Positions 35,421 through 45,019 of a DNA stretch of 64,000 bases are shown here, in pieces. The stretch's first letter is position 1; the number at the start of each line of letters is the position of its first letter. Origin of the DNA: Saccharopolyspora flava (GTDB taxonomy: Bacteria > Actinomycetota > Actinomycetes > Mycobacteriales > Pseudonocardiaceae). The stretch is from positions 62,001-126,000 of the forward strand of contig NZ_FOZX01000002.1 in NCBI RefSeq assembly GCF_900116135.1, given 5' to 3'. A program made the position numbers and the translations under genes. The notes below the pieces were generated by a model. It saw only the letters and a program-made list of their open reading frames with translations, was not told the DNA's origin and ran no database searches.

Positions 35421-37250
35421 TCATCCGAGGCGTCCCTCGAACGGGCGCTGCGCCGTGGTCCGCTCGGCCGAGGAGTCGCGCTCGGCGCACGGCGGGCCGG
35501 AGATCGCGCGGCCGATGCGCTGCGCGCCCCAGCCCAGCGCCAGCACGTAGGCCAGCGAGCAGGCCACCACCACCATCGACGCCACCGGCCACAGCCAGTC
35601 CGGGACGCCGGGGGCGGCCTCGCGGCGCAGCAGCTGGTACTCCGGCATGGCGGCGCGGGTGAACTCCGCGGGCGCGGGCACGCCCGGCTTGCCTCGGGCG
35701 GCGTCGGCCGGGAAGTAGACCGGGGTGGCGAGGATCGCGCGGCCCGAGTGCAGCCGGATGATCGTCTTCCACGGGCCGCTGATCGGCATCGGCTGGTTGG
35801 TCCGGTACACGCCGGGACCGATCTCGGTCAGCCGGTCGACGTGCAGCGAACCCCCGTGCCAGCCGGTGATCGTCAGCCACGCCGGGTGCTCGGCGACCGG
35901 CGCGGGCACGATGCGCACCTCGGCCTGCCGGGTCTGCTCGTAGACGGCCACCTCCGCCCGCACGTCGCCCGGCGAGACGCCCACCAGCCCGTTGACGGTC
36001 GCGACCGCGATGCCGCTCAGCGCCACCGCGAACACGCCGACGCGGGTCCGGGCGGGTGGCAGCTCCCCGCGCAGCGCGCGCACCAGCAGCGCCCCCAGCA
36101 GACCGCCGCAGACGCCGCCGAGCAGCGACATCAGCACGCCCTCCGGCAGCATGTCCGGCGACCACGGGAGCCGGTAGGCGACGGAGGTCCACACGTACTC
36201 GGTGGTGTAGCCGATGGTGCCGATCAGCAGCCCGGAGAACACGCCCAGCAGCAGCGGCCTGCGCGCCAGGGCGACCGCGGCGATCTCCACGCACAGCGCC
36301 TCGACGACGTAGAGCGGCATCGCCGAGGTCGGCCCGCCCAGAGCCGTGCCGACGAGCAGCGCGAGGCCGCCTCGGGTGAGCAGGAACAGCGCGACGGCCA
36401 GCACCGCTCCGCCGCGCCCGATCCACAGCCGCGCGGCCACCAGCGCGCAGCCGGCGGACACGGCGATGAGCAGCGGCTGGAAGACCATCCGGAACTGCGG
36501 GACGCCGAAGTCCCACTCGGCCTGGAACAGCGACAGCCCGACCAGCAGCGCCCCGCACAGCAGGCCGCGTCGCACGTAGAGCGCGCGCATCGTCTCGGCG
36601 CGGCCGGTGCGCACGAACCGGCCTTCGCGCTCCAGCAGCGCCATCGCCACCAGCGACAGCGAGACGCCGCCGATGATGATCAGCCGCGCGGGTCCCCACA
36701 GGGTCACGTCCTGGCCGAAGAGCCGCTGCCAGACGGCGTCGAGCGGGAACCCCAGCAGCGAGAAGAACCCGGCCAGTCCCAGCAGCAGTCCGCTGGTCGG
36801 GGCCTCCCAGCAGCGGGTGAGGCGCAGCGAGGCGCGGCCGGGGCTCTCACCCATCGGCAGCACCATCGCCAGGGTGCCGGCGACGCAGAGCCCGAAGAGG
36901 CCGAACAGGATCGGGTAGTGCGCGATGTTGCCCAGCGGCCCCTGGCCGCGTCCCTGCGTGATCCGCAGGGCGATGTCCCAGTACAGCCCCAGCAGCGTCA
37001 CCAGCAGCGACATCAGCGCGATCCGCAGCGGCAGCGCCGACCAGCCGGGGAGTCCTCGCAGCAACCAGGAGTGCTCGGCGCGCTCGGCCCGGCGGGCCAG
37101 CAGCGTGATCCTGCCCGTGCGGTGGCCGTAGCCGAACGCGATCAGCAGGACGGCCACCAGTCCGGCACTACCGGCGGCGATGAGGATCTGGTCCAGGTCC
37201 GCGCCTCCCGCCGAGCCGGGGCTCGGCGACTGCTGGATGAGCGGGGTCAT
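35421..37250 (-). CDS. Large polytopic membrane protein with an extracytoplasmic domain
   Basis: 609 residues. About eleven hydrophobic helices in residues 20-420, an outside beta-rich domain of roughly 140 residues (about 425-565: RAEVAVYEQTRQAEVRIVPAPV..WLTITGWHGGSLHVDRLTEIGPGVYRTNQPMPISGPWKTIIRLHSG), then one C-terminal helix. The outer domain resembles small beta-sandwich domains found in copper-linked FixH/CtaG-type proteins, but I cannot assign the family. Start ATG 37250. Divergent from the molybdenum hydroxylase operon. Function unknown. Confidence 0.7.
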   Translation of the reverse strand: MTPLIQQSPSPGSAGGADLDQILIAAGSAGLVAVLLIAFGYGHRTGRITLLARRAERAEHSWLLRGLPGWSALPLRIALMSLLVTLLGLYWDIALRITQGRGQGPLGNIAHYPILFGLFGLCVAGTLAMVLPMGESPGRASLRLTRCWEAPTSGLLLGLAGFFSLLGFPLDAVWQRLFGQDVTLWGPARLIIIGGVSLSLVAMALLEREGRFVRTGRAETMRALYVRRGLLCGALLVGLSLFQAEWDFGVPQFRMVFQPLLIAVSAGCALVAARLWIGRGGAVLAVALFLLTRGGLALLVGTALGGPTSAMPLYVVEALCVEIAAVALARRPLLLGVFSGLLIGTIGYTTEYVWTSVAYRLPWSPDMLPEGVLMSLLGGVCGGLLGALLVRALRGELPPARTRVGVFAVALSGIAVATVNGLVGVSPGDVRAEVAVYEQTRQAEVRIVPAPVAEHPAWLTITGWHGGSLHVDRLTEIGPGVYRTNQPMPISGPWKTIIRLHSGRAILATPVYFPADAARGKPGVPAPAEFTRAAMPEYQLLRREAAPGVPDWLWPVASMVVVACSLAYVLALGWGAQRIGRAISGPPCAERDSSAERTTAQRPFEGRLG

Positions 37251-37479
37251 GCGCTTGATCGAACACCAAAACCTCTTACGCTGTCAGGCCTTACTGTGAC
37301 ATTCAACGTTGTCACCAAGAGGGTTCACTCGTTCGGCGCAATCGTGCGACCGTTCTTCCCCCACGCGGAATCCGCGACACGCGGAGTTCTTTGGCCGCTA
37401 AGTCTTGTGGCTCACAGTCCGGAGCACAAGACTCTCGGTCGGTTCCCGAACTACTGATCCTGTTGACTGCGAGGCAGCT

Positions 37480-39738
37480 TTGAGCATTCTCGGCACCCGG
37501 GTCCAACGTGTCGAAGACCCACGCCTTCTCACAGTCGGCGGCACCTACGTGGACGACCTGCGTGAACCCGCCCTGCAAGGCGCACTGCACGTCCTGTTCG
37601 TCCGCAGTCCGCTGGCCCACGCCACCATCACCGAAGTGGACGCCGACGAGGCCAAGTCCGCTCCCGGCGTGCACGGCGTGTTCACCGCCGACGACGTCGA
37701 CCTCCCGCCGTACGCCTCGGGCGGCAGCCTCTCCGGCCCCACCCCGCCCGGGCTCGACCGGCCGCACCTGGCCAAGGGCGTCGTGCACTACGTCGGCGAA
37801 CCGGTCGTGGCCGTCGTCGCCGAAACCCTGGCGCAGGCCCAGGACGCGGCGGAGATGGTCTCCATCGACTACGACCCGCTCGACCCGGTGATCGACCTCG
37901 ACGAGGCGCTGGCGGGCGAGAAGCTGGTGTTCCCGGAAGCGGGCACCAACGTCATCGGCGAGGCAGGCGAGCTCGACGACTCGCTGTTCGACGGCTGCGA
38001 GGTCGTGGTCACCGAGCAGATCGTCAACCAGCGCGTGGCCGCGGCCTCGCTGGAGGGCCGCTCGGCCGCCTGCGCCTGGGAGGGCGACAAGGTCACCCTG
38101 TGGCTGTCCAACCAGAACGCGCAGTCCTGCCGCGACGAGCTGATGGGCAACCTCGGCCTGCCGCAGGACAAGCTGCGCGTCATCACGCCCGACGTGGGCG
38201 GCGGTTTCGGCGCCAAGATCGGCTCCGAGCAGGAGGCCGCGCTGCTGTCGATGGTGTCCCGCAAGATCGGCAAGCCGGTCAAGTGGGTCGAGACCCGCAG
38301 CGAGAACCTGGTCGCGATGACGCACGGCCGCGCGCAGCGGCACCAGATCACCATCGGCGGCAGCCGCGACGGCCGCGTGCAGGCCTACCGGCTGGAGATC
38401 GTGCAGGACGTGGGCGCCTACCCGCGGATGGGCGCGTTCCTGCCGGCGTTCACGCGGATGATGGCCAGCGGCGTCTACGACATCCCGAAGGTCGAGTCGC
38501 GGGCGCAGACCGTGGTCACCAACACCACGCCGATCGGCGCCTACCGCGGCGCCGGGCGCCCGGAGGCCACCGCCGCGATCGAGCGCGCGATCGACCTGTT
38601 CGCCGCCGAGATCGGCGCCGACCCGGCCGACGTGCGGCGCGCGAACCTGGTCAAGCCGGAGCAGTTCCCGTACCAGACGCCGGGCGGGATGCTCTACGAC
38701 ACCGGCGAGTACATCAAGGGGCTCGACTCGGTCCTGGAGGCCGCCGACTACGCCTCGCTGCGCGAGCAGCAGGCCAAGCGGCGCGCGGACGGGGCCACCA
38801 AGCAGCTGGGCATCGGCCTGTCCAGCTACGTGGAGATCACCGCGCCGAACAACACCGAGGGCGAGACCGGGCACGTCGAGATCCGGCCCGACGGCAGCGT
38901 TCTGGTGCTCACCGGCAGCTCCCCGCACGGCCAGGGCCACTGGACGAGCTACGCGATGCTGGTGTCCGAGCAGCTGGGCATCGACCTGGACAAGATCGAG
39001 GTCGTGCACGGCGACACCGACCTGATCCCCAAGGGCGTGGGGACGATGGGGTCGCGGTCGCTGCAGCTGGGCGGCACGGCCGTGCACCGGGCGGCGATCG
39101 ACGTCAAGGACAAGGCCCGCAAGCTGGCCGCCGAGATGATCGAGAGCGACGAGGCCGACATCGAGCTCACCGACGGCAAGTGGCAGGTGCGCGGCGCCCC
39201 GAACGTCACGGTGTCGTGGGCCGACCTGGCGCAGAAGTCCGCCGACGGCCTGGCCGCCGACGTGCACTTCGTGGAGGACCGGCCGACGTTCCCGTTCGGC
39301 AGCCACCTCGCGGTGGTGGAGGTCGACGTGGAGACCGGCAAGGTCGAGCACCTGCGGCACGTCACCGTCGACGACGCGGGCACGATCATCAACCCGGTGC
39401 TCACCGAGGGCCAGCGGCACGGCGGCATCGCGCAGGGCGCGGCGCAGGCGCTGCTGGAGGAGGTCTCCTACGACTCCGACGGAAACCCGCAGAACGCCAG
39501 CTTCGCCGACTACGCGATCGTGACCGCGGCCGAGCTGCCCAGCTTCGAGCTGCTGACGATGGAAACGGCCACCACCCTGAACCCGTTGGGTGTCAAGGGG
39601 ATCGGTGAGGCCGGGACCATCGGGGCCACGCCCGCGGTGCAGAACGCGGTGGTGGACGCGCTGTCCCACCTCGGTGTCCGGCACATCGACATGCCCACCA
39701 CGCCCCAGCGGGTGTGGGAAGCGATCAACCAGGCATAG
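37480..39738 (+). CDS. Molybdenum hydroxylase large subunit (form II CoxL/xanthine dehydrogenase family)
   Basis: 752 residues. The Mo-pterin subunit signature GGGFGAKIG, the active-site loop AYRGAGR (about 354-360) and the C-terminal catalytic Glu in GIGEAGTIG are all present. AYRGAGR marks the form II group; true CO dehydrogenases have AYRCSFR, so CO is unlikely to be the natural substrate. I use the TTG at 37480 (LSILGTRVQ), five bases after GAGG; an ATG at 37405 lacks support. Order large-small-medium is unusual but functional. Confidence 0.88.
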   Translation: MSILGTRVQRVEDPRLLTVGGTYVDDLREPALQGALHVLFVRSPLAHATITEVDADEAKSAPGVHGVFTADDVDLPPYASGGSLSGPTPPGLDRPHLAKGVVHYVGEPVVAVVAETLAQAQDAAEMVSIDYDPLDPVIDLDEALAGEKLVFPEAGTNVIGEAGELDDSLFDGCEVVVTEQIVNQRVAAASLEGRSAACAWEGDKVTLWLSNQNAQSCRDELMGNLGLPQDKLRVITPDVGGGFGAKIGSEQEAALLSMVSRKIGKPVKWVETRSENLVAMTHGRAQRHQITIGGSRDGRVQAYRLEIVQDVGAYPRMGAFLPAFTRMMASGVYDIPKVESRAQTVVTNTTPIGAYRGAGRPEATAAIERAIDLFAAEIGADPADVRRANLVKPEQFPYQTPGGMLYDTGEYIKGLDSVLEAADYASLREQQAKRRADGATKQLGIGLSSYVEITAPNNTEGETGHVEIRPDGSVLVLTGSSPHGQGHWTSYAMLVSEQLGIDLDKIEVVHGDTDLIPKGVGTMGSRSLQLGGTAVHRAAIDVKDKARKLAAEMIESDEADIELTDGKWQVRGAPNVTVSWADLAQKSADGLAADVHFVEDRPTFPFGSHLAVVEVDVETGKVEHLRHVTVDDAGTIINPVLTEGQRHGGIAQGAAQALLEEVSYDSDGNPQNASFADYAIVTAAELPSFELLTMETATTLNPLGVKGIGEAGTIGATPAVQNAVVDALSHLGVRHIDMPTTPQRVWEAINQA

Positions 39739-39792
39739 AAACACCGCTGATCTTGTTCAGGTAGTGCACCTGAGAAGCCTAGGAGTTCCTTC

Positions 39793-40266
39793 GTGCAAGT
39801 TTCGATCAACGTCAACGGCGAGCAGCGGACCCACGACGTGGAGGACCGCACCCTGCTCGTCCAGTACCTGCGCGACGACTGCGAGCTGACCGGCACCAAC
39901 ATCGGCTGCGACACCACGTCGTGCGGTGCGTGCACGGTGCTGCTCGACGGCGAGTCGGTGAAGTCCTGCACGGTCCTGGCCGCCCAGGCCGAGGGCCGCG
40001 AGGTCACCACCATCGAGGGCCTGTCGGACGGCGAGGAGCTGCACCCGATGCAGCGCTCGTTCCAGAAGAACCACGGTCTGCAGTGCGGTTACTGCACGCC
40101 GGGCATGGTGATGGCCTCGGTGTCGCTGGTGGAGGAGAACCCGAACCTGACCGAGGCCGACGTCCGGTCCGGGCTGGAGGGCAACCTCTGCCGCTGCACC
40201 GGCTACCACAACATCGTTCAAGCCGTGCTCGACGCGGCCAAGGAGAAGCAGGGGGCCGCGGAATGA
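39793..40266 (+). CDS. Molybdenum hydroxylase 2Fe-2S small subunit
   Basis: 157 residues carrying two 2Fe-2S clusters: plant-ferredoxin-like [15 protein letters not shown] in the first half and [14 protein letters not shown] in the second. GTG 39793 is preceded by AGGAG. It overlaps the FAD subunit start by 4 bp (ATGA) and follows the large subunit by 54 bases. Electron transfer from the Mo centre to FAD. Confidence 0.93.
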   Translation: MQVSINVNGEQRTHDVEDRTLLVQYLRDDCELTGTNIGCDTTSCGACTVLLDGESVKSCTVLAAQAEGREVTTIEGLSDGEELHPMQRSFQKNHGLQCGYCTPGMVMASVSLVEENPNLTEADVRSGLEGNLCRCTGYHNIVQAVLDAAKEKQGAAE

Positions 40267-41084
40267 TTCCTGCCGCCTTCACCTACAAGCGCGCCACCAC
40301 GGTCGACGAGGCGCTGAACCTGCTCGCCGAGCACGGCGACGACGCGAAGCTGCTGGCGGGCGGGCATTCGCTGCTGCCGCTGATGAAGCTGCGGTTCGCG
40401 GTCCCGGAGGTCGTCATCGACGTCGGCGGCCTGCGCGACCTGTCCTACATCCGCGAGGAGGGTTCGCAGATCCGCATCGGTGCCCTGACCCGGCACCACG
40501 ACATCGAGCACTCGGAGCTGCTGCAGCGCGAGATCCCGCTGCTGGCGCACGCGGCGGGCACCATCGGCGACCCGCAGGTCCGCCACCGCGGCACCATCGG
40601 CGGCTCGCTGGTCCACGGCGACCCGGCCTCGGACCTGCCCGCGGTGGCGCTGGCGCTGGACGCCACGCTGATCGCGCAGGGCCCGTCGGGCACCCGGGAG
40701 ATCGCGATCACGGACTTCTTCACCGACTTCTTCGAGACCTCGCTCGGCGAGGACGAGCTGCTGGTGGAGATCCGCGTCGAGAAGACCCCGAACCAGGGCT
40801 GGGACTTCCAGAAGTTCACCAAGCGCGCCATCGACTGGGCGATCGTCGGCGTCGCCGTCGCGGGCAACCGGGTCGCCCTGGTCAACATGGGCCCGACCCC
40901 GATGCGCGCGGCCGGCGTCGAGGAGGCCCTGGCCTCCGGCGCCACCCCGGCCGAAGCGGCCGAACGCGCCGCGGAGAACACCTCTCCCCCGGACCAGCCC
41001 TCGGCCACGGCGGAGTACCGCCACCACCTCGCCAAGGTCCTGGTCCGCAGAGCCCTCGAAGCAGCAGCCACCCGCAATTCCTGA
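40263..41084 (+). CDS. Molybdenum hydroxylase FAD-binding medium subunit
   Basis: 273 residues. FAD motifs [15 protein letters not shown] and [17 protein letters not shown] are present, as in CoxM and other medium subunits. Together with the previous two genes a complete alpha-beta-gamma hydroxylase is encoded. The cluster has no visible accessory CoxD/CoxE/CoxG or MoCo maturation genes in the window. The operon ends in a strong terminator. Confidence 0.92.
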   Translation: MIPAAFTYKRATTVDEALNLLAEHGDDAKLLAGGHSLLPLMKLRFAVPEVVIDVGGLRDLSYIREEGSQIRIGALTRHHDIEHSELLQREIPLLAHAAGTIGDPQVRHRGTIGGSLVHGDPASDLPAVALALDATLIAQGPSGTREIAITDFFTDFFETSLGEDELLVEIRVEKTPNQGWDFQKFTKRAIDWAIVGVAVAGNRVALVNMGPTPMRAAGVEEALASGATPAEAAERAAENTSPPDQPSATAEYRHHLAKVLVRRALEAAATRNS

Positions 41085-41093
41085 CCCACCCCC

Positions 41094-41129
41094 GAAGGGC
41101 GCCTCCAACAACGGCTGGAGGCGCCCTTC
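41094..41129. terminator. Bidirectional terminator between the Mo hydroxylase and the defence-like cluster
   Basis: Perfect 14-bp stem GAAGGGCGCCTCCA with an 8-base loop, shared by the convergent genes on either side. Confidence 0.85.
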
Positions 41130-41134
41130 GCCGT

Positions 41135-42139
41135 TCAGAGGGTTCCTGCTGGTGCGTGGCCATTGGTGTGCGGATCTGGCGCGGTCTTCGGTTGGTCGAA
41201 CTCCGCACGAACCTTCGCTGCGAGGTCGGCGTGGCCGCGTTTTTCGAGCGCCGCGGCGATGCTGTCGCTCAGCAGTGCGCGTTCCTCGTCATCGGACTGG
41301 ACGCTGCGGATCAGCTCGACGAGGTGATCATGCGGGCCGAGTTCCACGTGTTCCGCGTCGAGCTCGGGAACGCACTCGTCGTGAGCGGCAGCGGTGAGCT
41401 TGCGCAGATTGGGGATCTTCTCCACCGCGTCGTCGATCTGGCTCTCATCTCGGGCCAGCCACCACACCAGTGCACTCCCGGCGTTCTTGAACACGTCACC
41501 GCCGAGGTATTCCCGCTTCTTCCGCTCGTGGTTGCGCTCGTGATCCCAGACCTCCTCTTCCTTGCGGACGTCGGCGAGCCGTCGCAGCCTGTCCGCATCC
41601 GATTCCGGCAGCCTCAACGCGACGTCCGTGGCCCACACCTCGATGTGCCCGGTCGAATCGGTGCGTACAGCGCCCAGGTACGAGGTGAGCCTCGCCCGCG
41701 CGATCTCGACCTCCTCCGGCGACACCGTCCCGACCAGCTGACGCGTCTGGTCCAGCACCACTTCTGCGGCCAAACTGCCCGGGTCCGCGTGCGGAATCCC
41801 CGGCTCGGGCGACCTGCGCCGCCACCACACCACGCACGAGAAGACGAGGCGGTAGTCGGCTCTCGCGCTCGGCAGGGGCACGTGCGTCATCTCGTACCGA
41901 CTCGGCGGCGGAGGTTCAACGGGCGCCACCGCGGTCGCGACCGGCTGAGGTTCTGGACGTCGTCGCTCGTGCATCCACTGGTTGATGGGCCCGGCCAGTA
42001 ACGACGGAGCGATCGCGGTCACTGAGGCGAGCGCGATCCACACCCCCGGCGACCACCCCAGCATCACACCGAGAACCACCCACAGAATCGCGACGAGCAA
42101 CGAAACAGCCCGCACCGCACTACGCTGTTCCTTGGTCAT
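41135..42139 (-). CDS. Two-TM membrane protein, third gene of the cyclase operon
   Basis: 334 residues. A short N-terminal cytoplasmic start, two hydrophobic helices (VSLLVAILWVVLGVML; WIALASVTAIAPSLLA), a Pro-rich linker, then about 250 soluble residues that are charged and helical (EEEVWDHERNHERKKREYL, a likely coiled coil around 195-215). No known domain recognised. It overlaps the STAND-like gene by 4 bp and thus completes the cyclase operon. A membrane anchor, sensor or effector role is inferred only from context. Confidence 0.7.
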   Translation of the reverse strand: MTKEQRSAVRAVSLLVAILWVVLGVMLGWSPGVWIALASVTAIAPSLLAGPINQWMHERRRPEPQPVATAVAPVEPPPPSRYEMTHVPLPSARADYRLVFSCVVWWRRRSPEPGIPHADPGSLAAEVVLDQTRQLVGTVSPEEVEIARARLTSYLGAVRTDSTGHIEVWATDVALRLPESDADRLRRLADVRKEEEVWDHERNHERKKREYLGGDVFKNAGSALVWWLARDESQIDDAVEKIPNLRKLTAAAHDECVPELDAEHVELGPHDHLVELIRSVQSDDEERALLSDSIAAALEKRGHADLAAKVRAEFDQPKTAPDPHTNGHAPAGTL

Positions 42140-44109
42140 CCCGCCTCCTCAGCACGCTTGACCTGCACTTCATCAATCTTCTTCCGCACCAGCTGCTGCG
42201 TTCGACGACGTTCCTCCGCGGAGTCCTCGTCGCCATCGGCCGCCCAATTGCGCAGCACGACGAACAACCGACCCACCCGCCCCGCAGCCCCGGCGGCACC
42301 GACCAGAACGTCCAGCAGCGCTTCGGCCGAGGGATCTCGCGTGTGAGCGCCGAACCAGTCGCACGCCCGCTCCTCCCAGAACTCCCGAGGCCGACCCACG
42401 ACAGAAACCCAGTTCTCGATCAGCTGATCCCGCACGGCGCCGTCGCCGAGCACGCTCGGTTCACAGAGAAGCCGCCCTGGATCAGCGATTCGCAGGAACA
42501 GCGCGGCATCGGCATCGGCGCGTCTGGAAACCCGCGGCAGGCGCCAAAGCAGGTCGAAGAAGATCCGGTCGTCCTCGACGAGGTCCACGAGCGCGTCTGA
42601 GGCCTGTCGCGCGATTCGATGGTGGGAATGTCTCGCAAGATGGCGCAGCCGCACCATCGCCTGCTCCGGATGAGTTTCGGCGAGCACGTTCGAGCAAACG
42701 AAAACGAGAACATCAGCCAGGTCCGTCGAAAGGGATTGGCTGGTGACCCACTCGTAGATCTGCCGCCTGATCACCAGCGCGCCTGGCTCTTCCTTCAAAC
42801 CTTCGGCCAGGATTCGCGCCGCCCAGTCGCGCACGCGCGGAGGCTGGTGACGCGCATCCAGCTGCAGCAACCAGGACGCCAGCGTGCACAGGTCCGCGCC
42901 GTGCCGCCCCTGCCTGCACACCATCGCGAACTGCTGCACGAGCTGCACTCGATCGGCATTGGTCAACAGTGATGACGTGCAACAACGGCCCACCCATTCC
43001 AGCAGGACGGGACGAAGCCGCGGGAACGCATGCCAGAAGTAGTTCACGACGGCTTCGGCCGACCAGGTGCTGAAGCGCACCTCGCGCGACTCGGTGAGGT
43101 CGAGCCGCAACTCTCGTAGCTGCGAGTCCAAACCCGCACTGCTGAGCACGGGAAGCTGGCCTTCGGGGCTTTCTGCTTGTGCACGCAGCTTCTCGGCCGA
43201 GTCGCCGACGACATCGGCGTGCGCGCCTTCCAGGAAGCCGGCGGACAACAAGAGCGCGCGTTTGGGCGCCGACAGCGTCGAAACGAACCTCTCGAACGTC
43301 TTGTCGCGCTTGGACACCGCCTGCAGGGCCGTGCGTAAGCAGACCTCGACGGGCTGTTCCGGGGACTGCCTGCAGAGCCTCAAGCAGTGCTCGCTCAGTC
43401 GCCCGATCTCCTCCATCGAGGCGGTGGAGAGAAACTCCCCCACCTTCTCATCGTCGAGGACGTCTTGCGGTAATGCCGTGCAGAGGTCCTTCAAGTGCTG
43501 AGCGAGGACATCCGAAGTGTTGGGCCGCTCGATCTCCACGAGCTGCGAGGACAACTCCACCGGGAGGAAGTCCCCCGCCCCAGGCGGCAGCACGACCGCC
43601 GCGTAGCCCTCGGCCTTCTCAACCGCCCCGAGAAAGGCTTCCAGGGTGCGTCCGGCGGAGTCGAGCCGTCGCAGCTCGCTGTCCGCGGAGAGATCCACGA
43701 GTAGGCGCTCACCTCGGAGAACCGTCTCGGGCTTGAGGAAGTCCGCTTCTTCCTCCTCGGTGTCGACGGGAACCTCTCTGATCGGTGAACTCGAACTCGG
43801 GGACCTGCGGAGCAGCATCTTCGCCGCGCTGCGCCGCCCGGCTCCGGCAGGTCCGCTAACCAGCACCGACCGCGCTCGCTGCAGCTTGGACCACACTTCT
43901 TTGAAGTTGTCGGGTTCGATGAATCTGCTCTCGAGCCACTGCAGCCGGGACTCGGCCAGTTCTGCTTTGGGGAGGCCTCGAAGCAATCGTCGCCGCAGGG
44001 ACTCGCCCAGTTCCCCGATGACGAGGTTGTCGACTTTGCCCACGTTCGTGGCATATTTCGCGTCAACGTCCTGCATTCCGACGGGGAGCGACTCCTCAGC
44101 GGTCGTCAT
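42136..44109 (-). CDS. STAND-like signalling protein with degenerate P-loop
   Basis: 657 residues. WLESRFIEPDNFKEVWSKL leads into the P-loop-like GPAGAGRRS (86-94), where Arg replaces the Walker A lysine. The putative Walker B is ERLLVDLSAD. From about 300 on it is helical, resembling HEAT/TPR-like repeats (RQGRHGADLCTLASWLLQL; LRHLARHSHHRIARQASDALVDL). This layout resembles a STAND-type sensor with a helical repeat region. ATG 44109 overlaps the cyclase by 14 bp. Codons here use more A/T at third positions than in neighbouring core genes, hinting at acquisition. Confidence 0.65.
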   Translation of the reverse strand: MTTAEESLPVGMQDVDAKYATNVGKVDNLVIGELGESLRRRLLRGLPKAELAESRLQWLESRFIEPDNFKEVWSKLQRARSVLVSGPAGAGRRSAAKMLLRRSPSSSSPIREVPVDTEEEEADFLKPETVLRGERLLVDLSADSELRRLDSAGRTLEAFLGAVEKAEGYAAVVLPPGAGDFLPVELSSQLVEIERPNTSDVLAQHLKDLCTALPQDVLDDEKVGEFLSTASMEEIGRLSEHCLRLCRQSPEQPVEVCLRTALQAVSKRDKTFERFVSTLSAPKRALLLSAGFLEGAHADVVGDSAEKLRAQAESPEGQLPVLSSAGLDSQLRELRLDLTESREVRFSTWSAEAVVNYFWHAFPRLRPVLLEWVGRCCTSSLLTNADRVQLVQQFAMVCRQGRHGADLCTLASWLLQLDARHQPPRVRDWAARILAEGLKEEPGALVIRRQIYEWVTSQSLSTDLADVLVFVCSNVLAETHPEQAMVRLRHLARHSHHRIARQASDALVDLVEDDRIFFDLLWRLPRVSRRADADAALFLRIADPGRLLCEPSVLGDGAVRDQLIENWVSVVGRPREFWEERACDWFGAHTRDPSAEALLDVLVGAAGAAGRVGRLFVVLRNWAADGDEDSAEERRRTQQLVRKKIDEVQVKRAEEAG

Positions 44110-44917
44110 CCGGACCACCCGCGTAGCTGTCGCCGATGTGCATGCCACCGTGGACGACCCCAGCACCCGACTGATACTTCGACGAACCGTGGAATTGAAT
44201 GCTGGGCGCATCCACCGTCGCGGGGGCTCGGCTCTCGTTCTCCTCGACCTCGGTGCCTTCGGGCTTCCGCACGACGAAGCCCTCCCGGAGGAGGCGTCCA
44301 GACGGCTTGGGGACGCGCAGGTAAGCACGTCCCTGGAAGGTCTTCACCTGGGTCTCGACCTCGACGTACTCCCCGGCTTCCTCGGCCGCGTACCCGGACA
44401 GGACCGCGTCCTCGTACACGCGCGGGGAGACGATGGCCGCGACTCGGGTCACGTCCGCAGATCGGTCGAGGATGTCTCGCACAGGGTGCGAATCCAGGAT
44501 TCGGTGAGCCTCGATGCGGGTGGCGCCGTTGCCGTCGCCGAGCAGATCTTCGCCGGAGTCGGTCACCGGGCCGACCGACAGGCTCACGCGCATGCGCAGG
44601 TTGCCGTACTCGCCCGGAGCCATGCTGTTCTGCTCGACGAGTTCGTCCTGCAGAGCCCCGAGGAACGGATTGAGCAGGTACGGAAGGTAGATCGGGTCGA
44701 GGATGCGGAAGTACCCGTCACCGGTGGTGCCGCCGATGCCCTCCCTCCACAGCTCCGCATGGCCGCACCGGACGAACGCGTTCTCCATGATGAGCGGGAT
44801 CTCGCGCGTGATCTTCTCGTGGTAGCGGCTCTTGCGGCCGCTGAAGTCCTTCACGTCCACGACCAGAATCGCTCGATACGGCGGAAGTTCGGTCGGCTGT
44901 TGCGTTTCCACTGGCAT
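44096..44917 (-). CDS. Class III nucleotide cyclase-like protein (Pycsar PycC-like)
   Basis: 273 residues. AILVVDVKDFSGR holds metal-binding Asp21, and GTTGDGYFRI the second Asp67, the two-metal arrangement of class III cyclases and of PycC pyrimidine cyclases. GNGATRIEAHRILDS (about 129-143) matches the N/R transition-state helix. The C-terminal 40 residues are Gly-rich (FHGSSKYQSGAGVVHGGMHIG). It is first of a three-gene operon. Product specificity (cCMP, cUMP, cAMP or other) cannot be told from sequence. Confidence 0.75.
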   Translation of the reverse strand: MPVETQQPTELPPYRAILVVDVKDFSGRKSRYHEKITREIPLIMENAFVRCGHAELWREGIGGTTGDGYFRILDPIYLPYLLNPFLGALQDELVEQNSMAPGEYGNLRMRVSLSVGPVTDSGEDLLGDGNGATRIEAHRILDSHPVRDILDRSADVTRVAAIVSPRVYEDAVLSGYAAEEAGEYVEVETQVKTFQGRAYLRVPKPSGRLLREGFVVRKPEGTEVEENESRAPATVDAPSIQFHGSSKYQSGAGVVHGGMHIGDSYAGGPDDDR

Positions 44918-45019
44918 GGTTCTCCTTCCAGAGGTTTCTCGCGACGAAATGGAAGATGCCGGTTTTCCGGGAAGCGGATTGTCCGCGATCGGACAGTTCG
45001 ACGGTGACCTAGACCTGAG

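Noticed and set aside
37480-41084. Aerobic carbon monoxide dehydrogenase
   Set aside because: The large subunit has the form II loop AYRGAGR instead of AYRCSFR, so the substrate is not assigned as CO.
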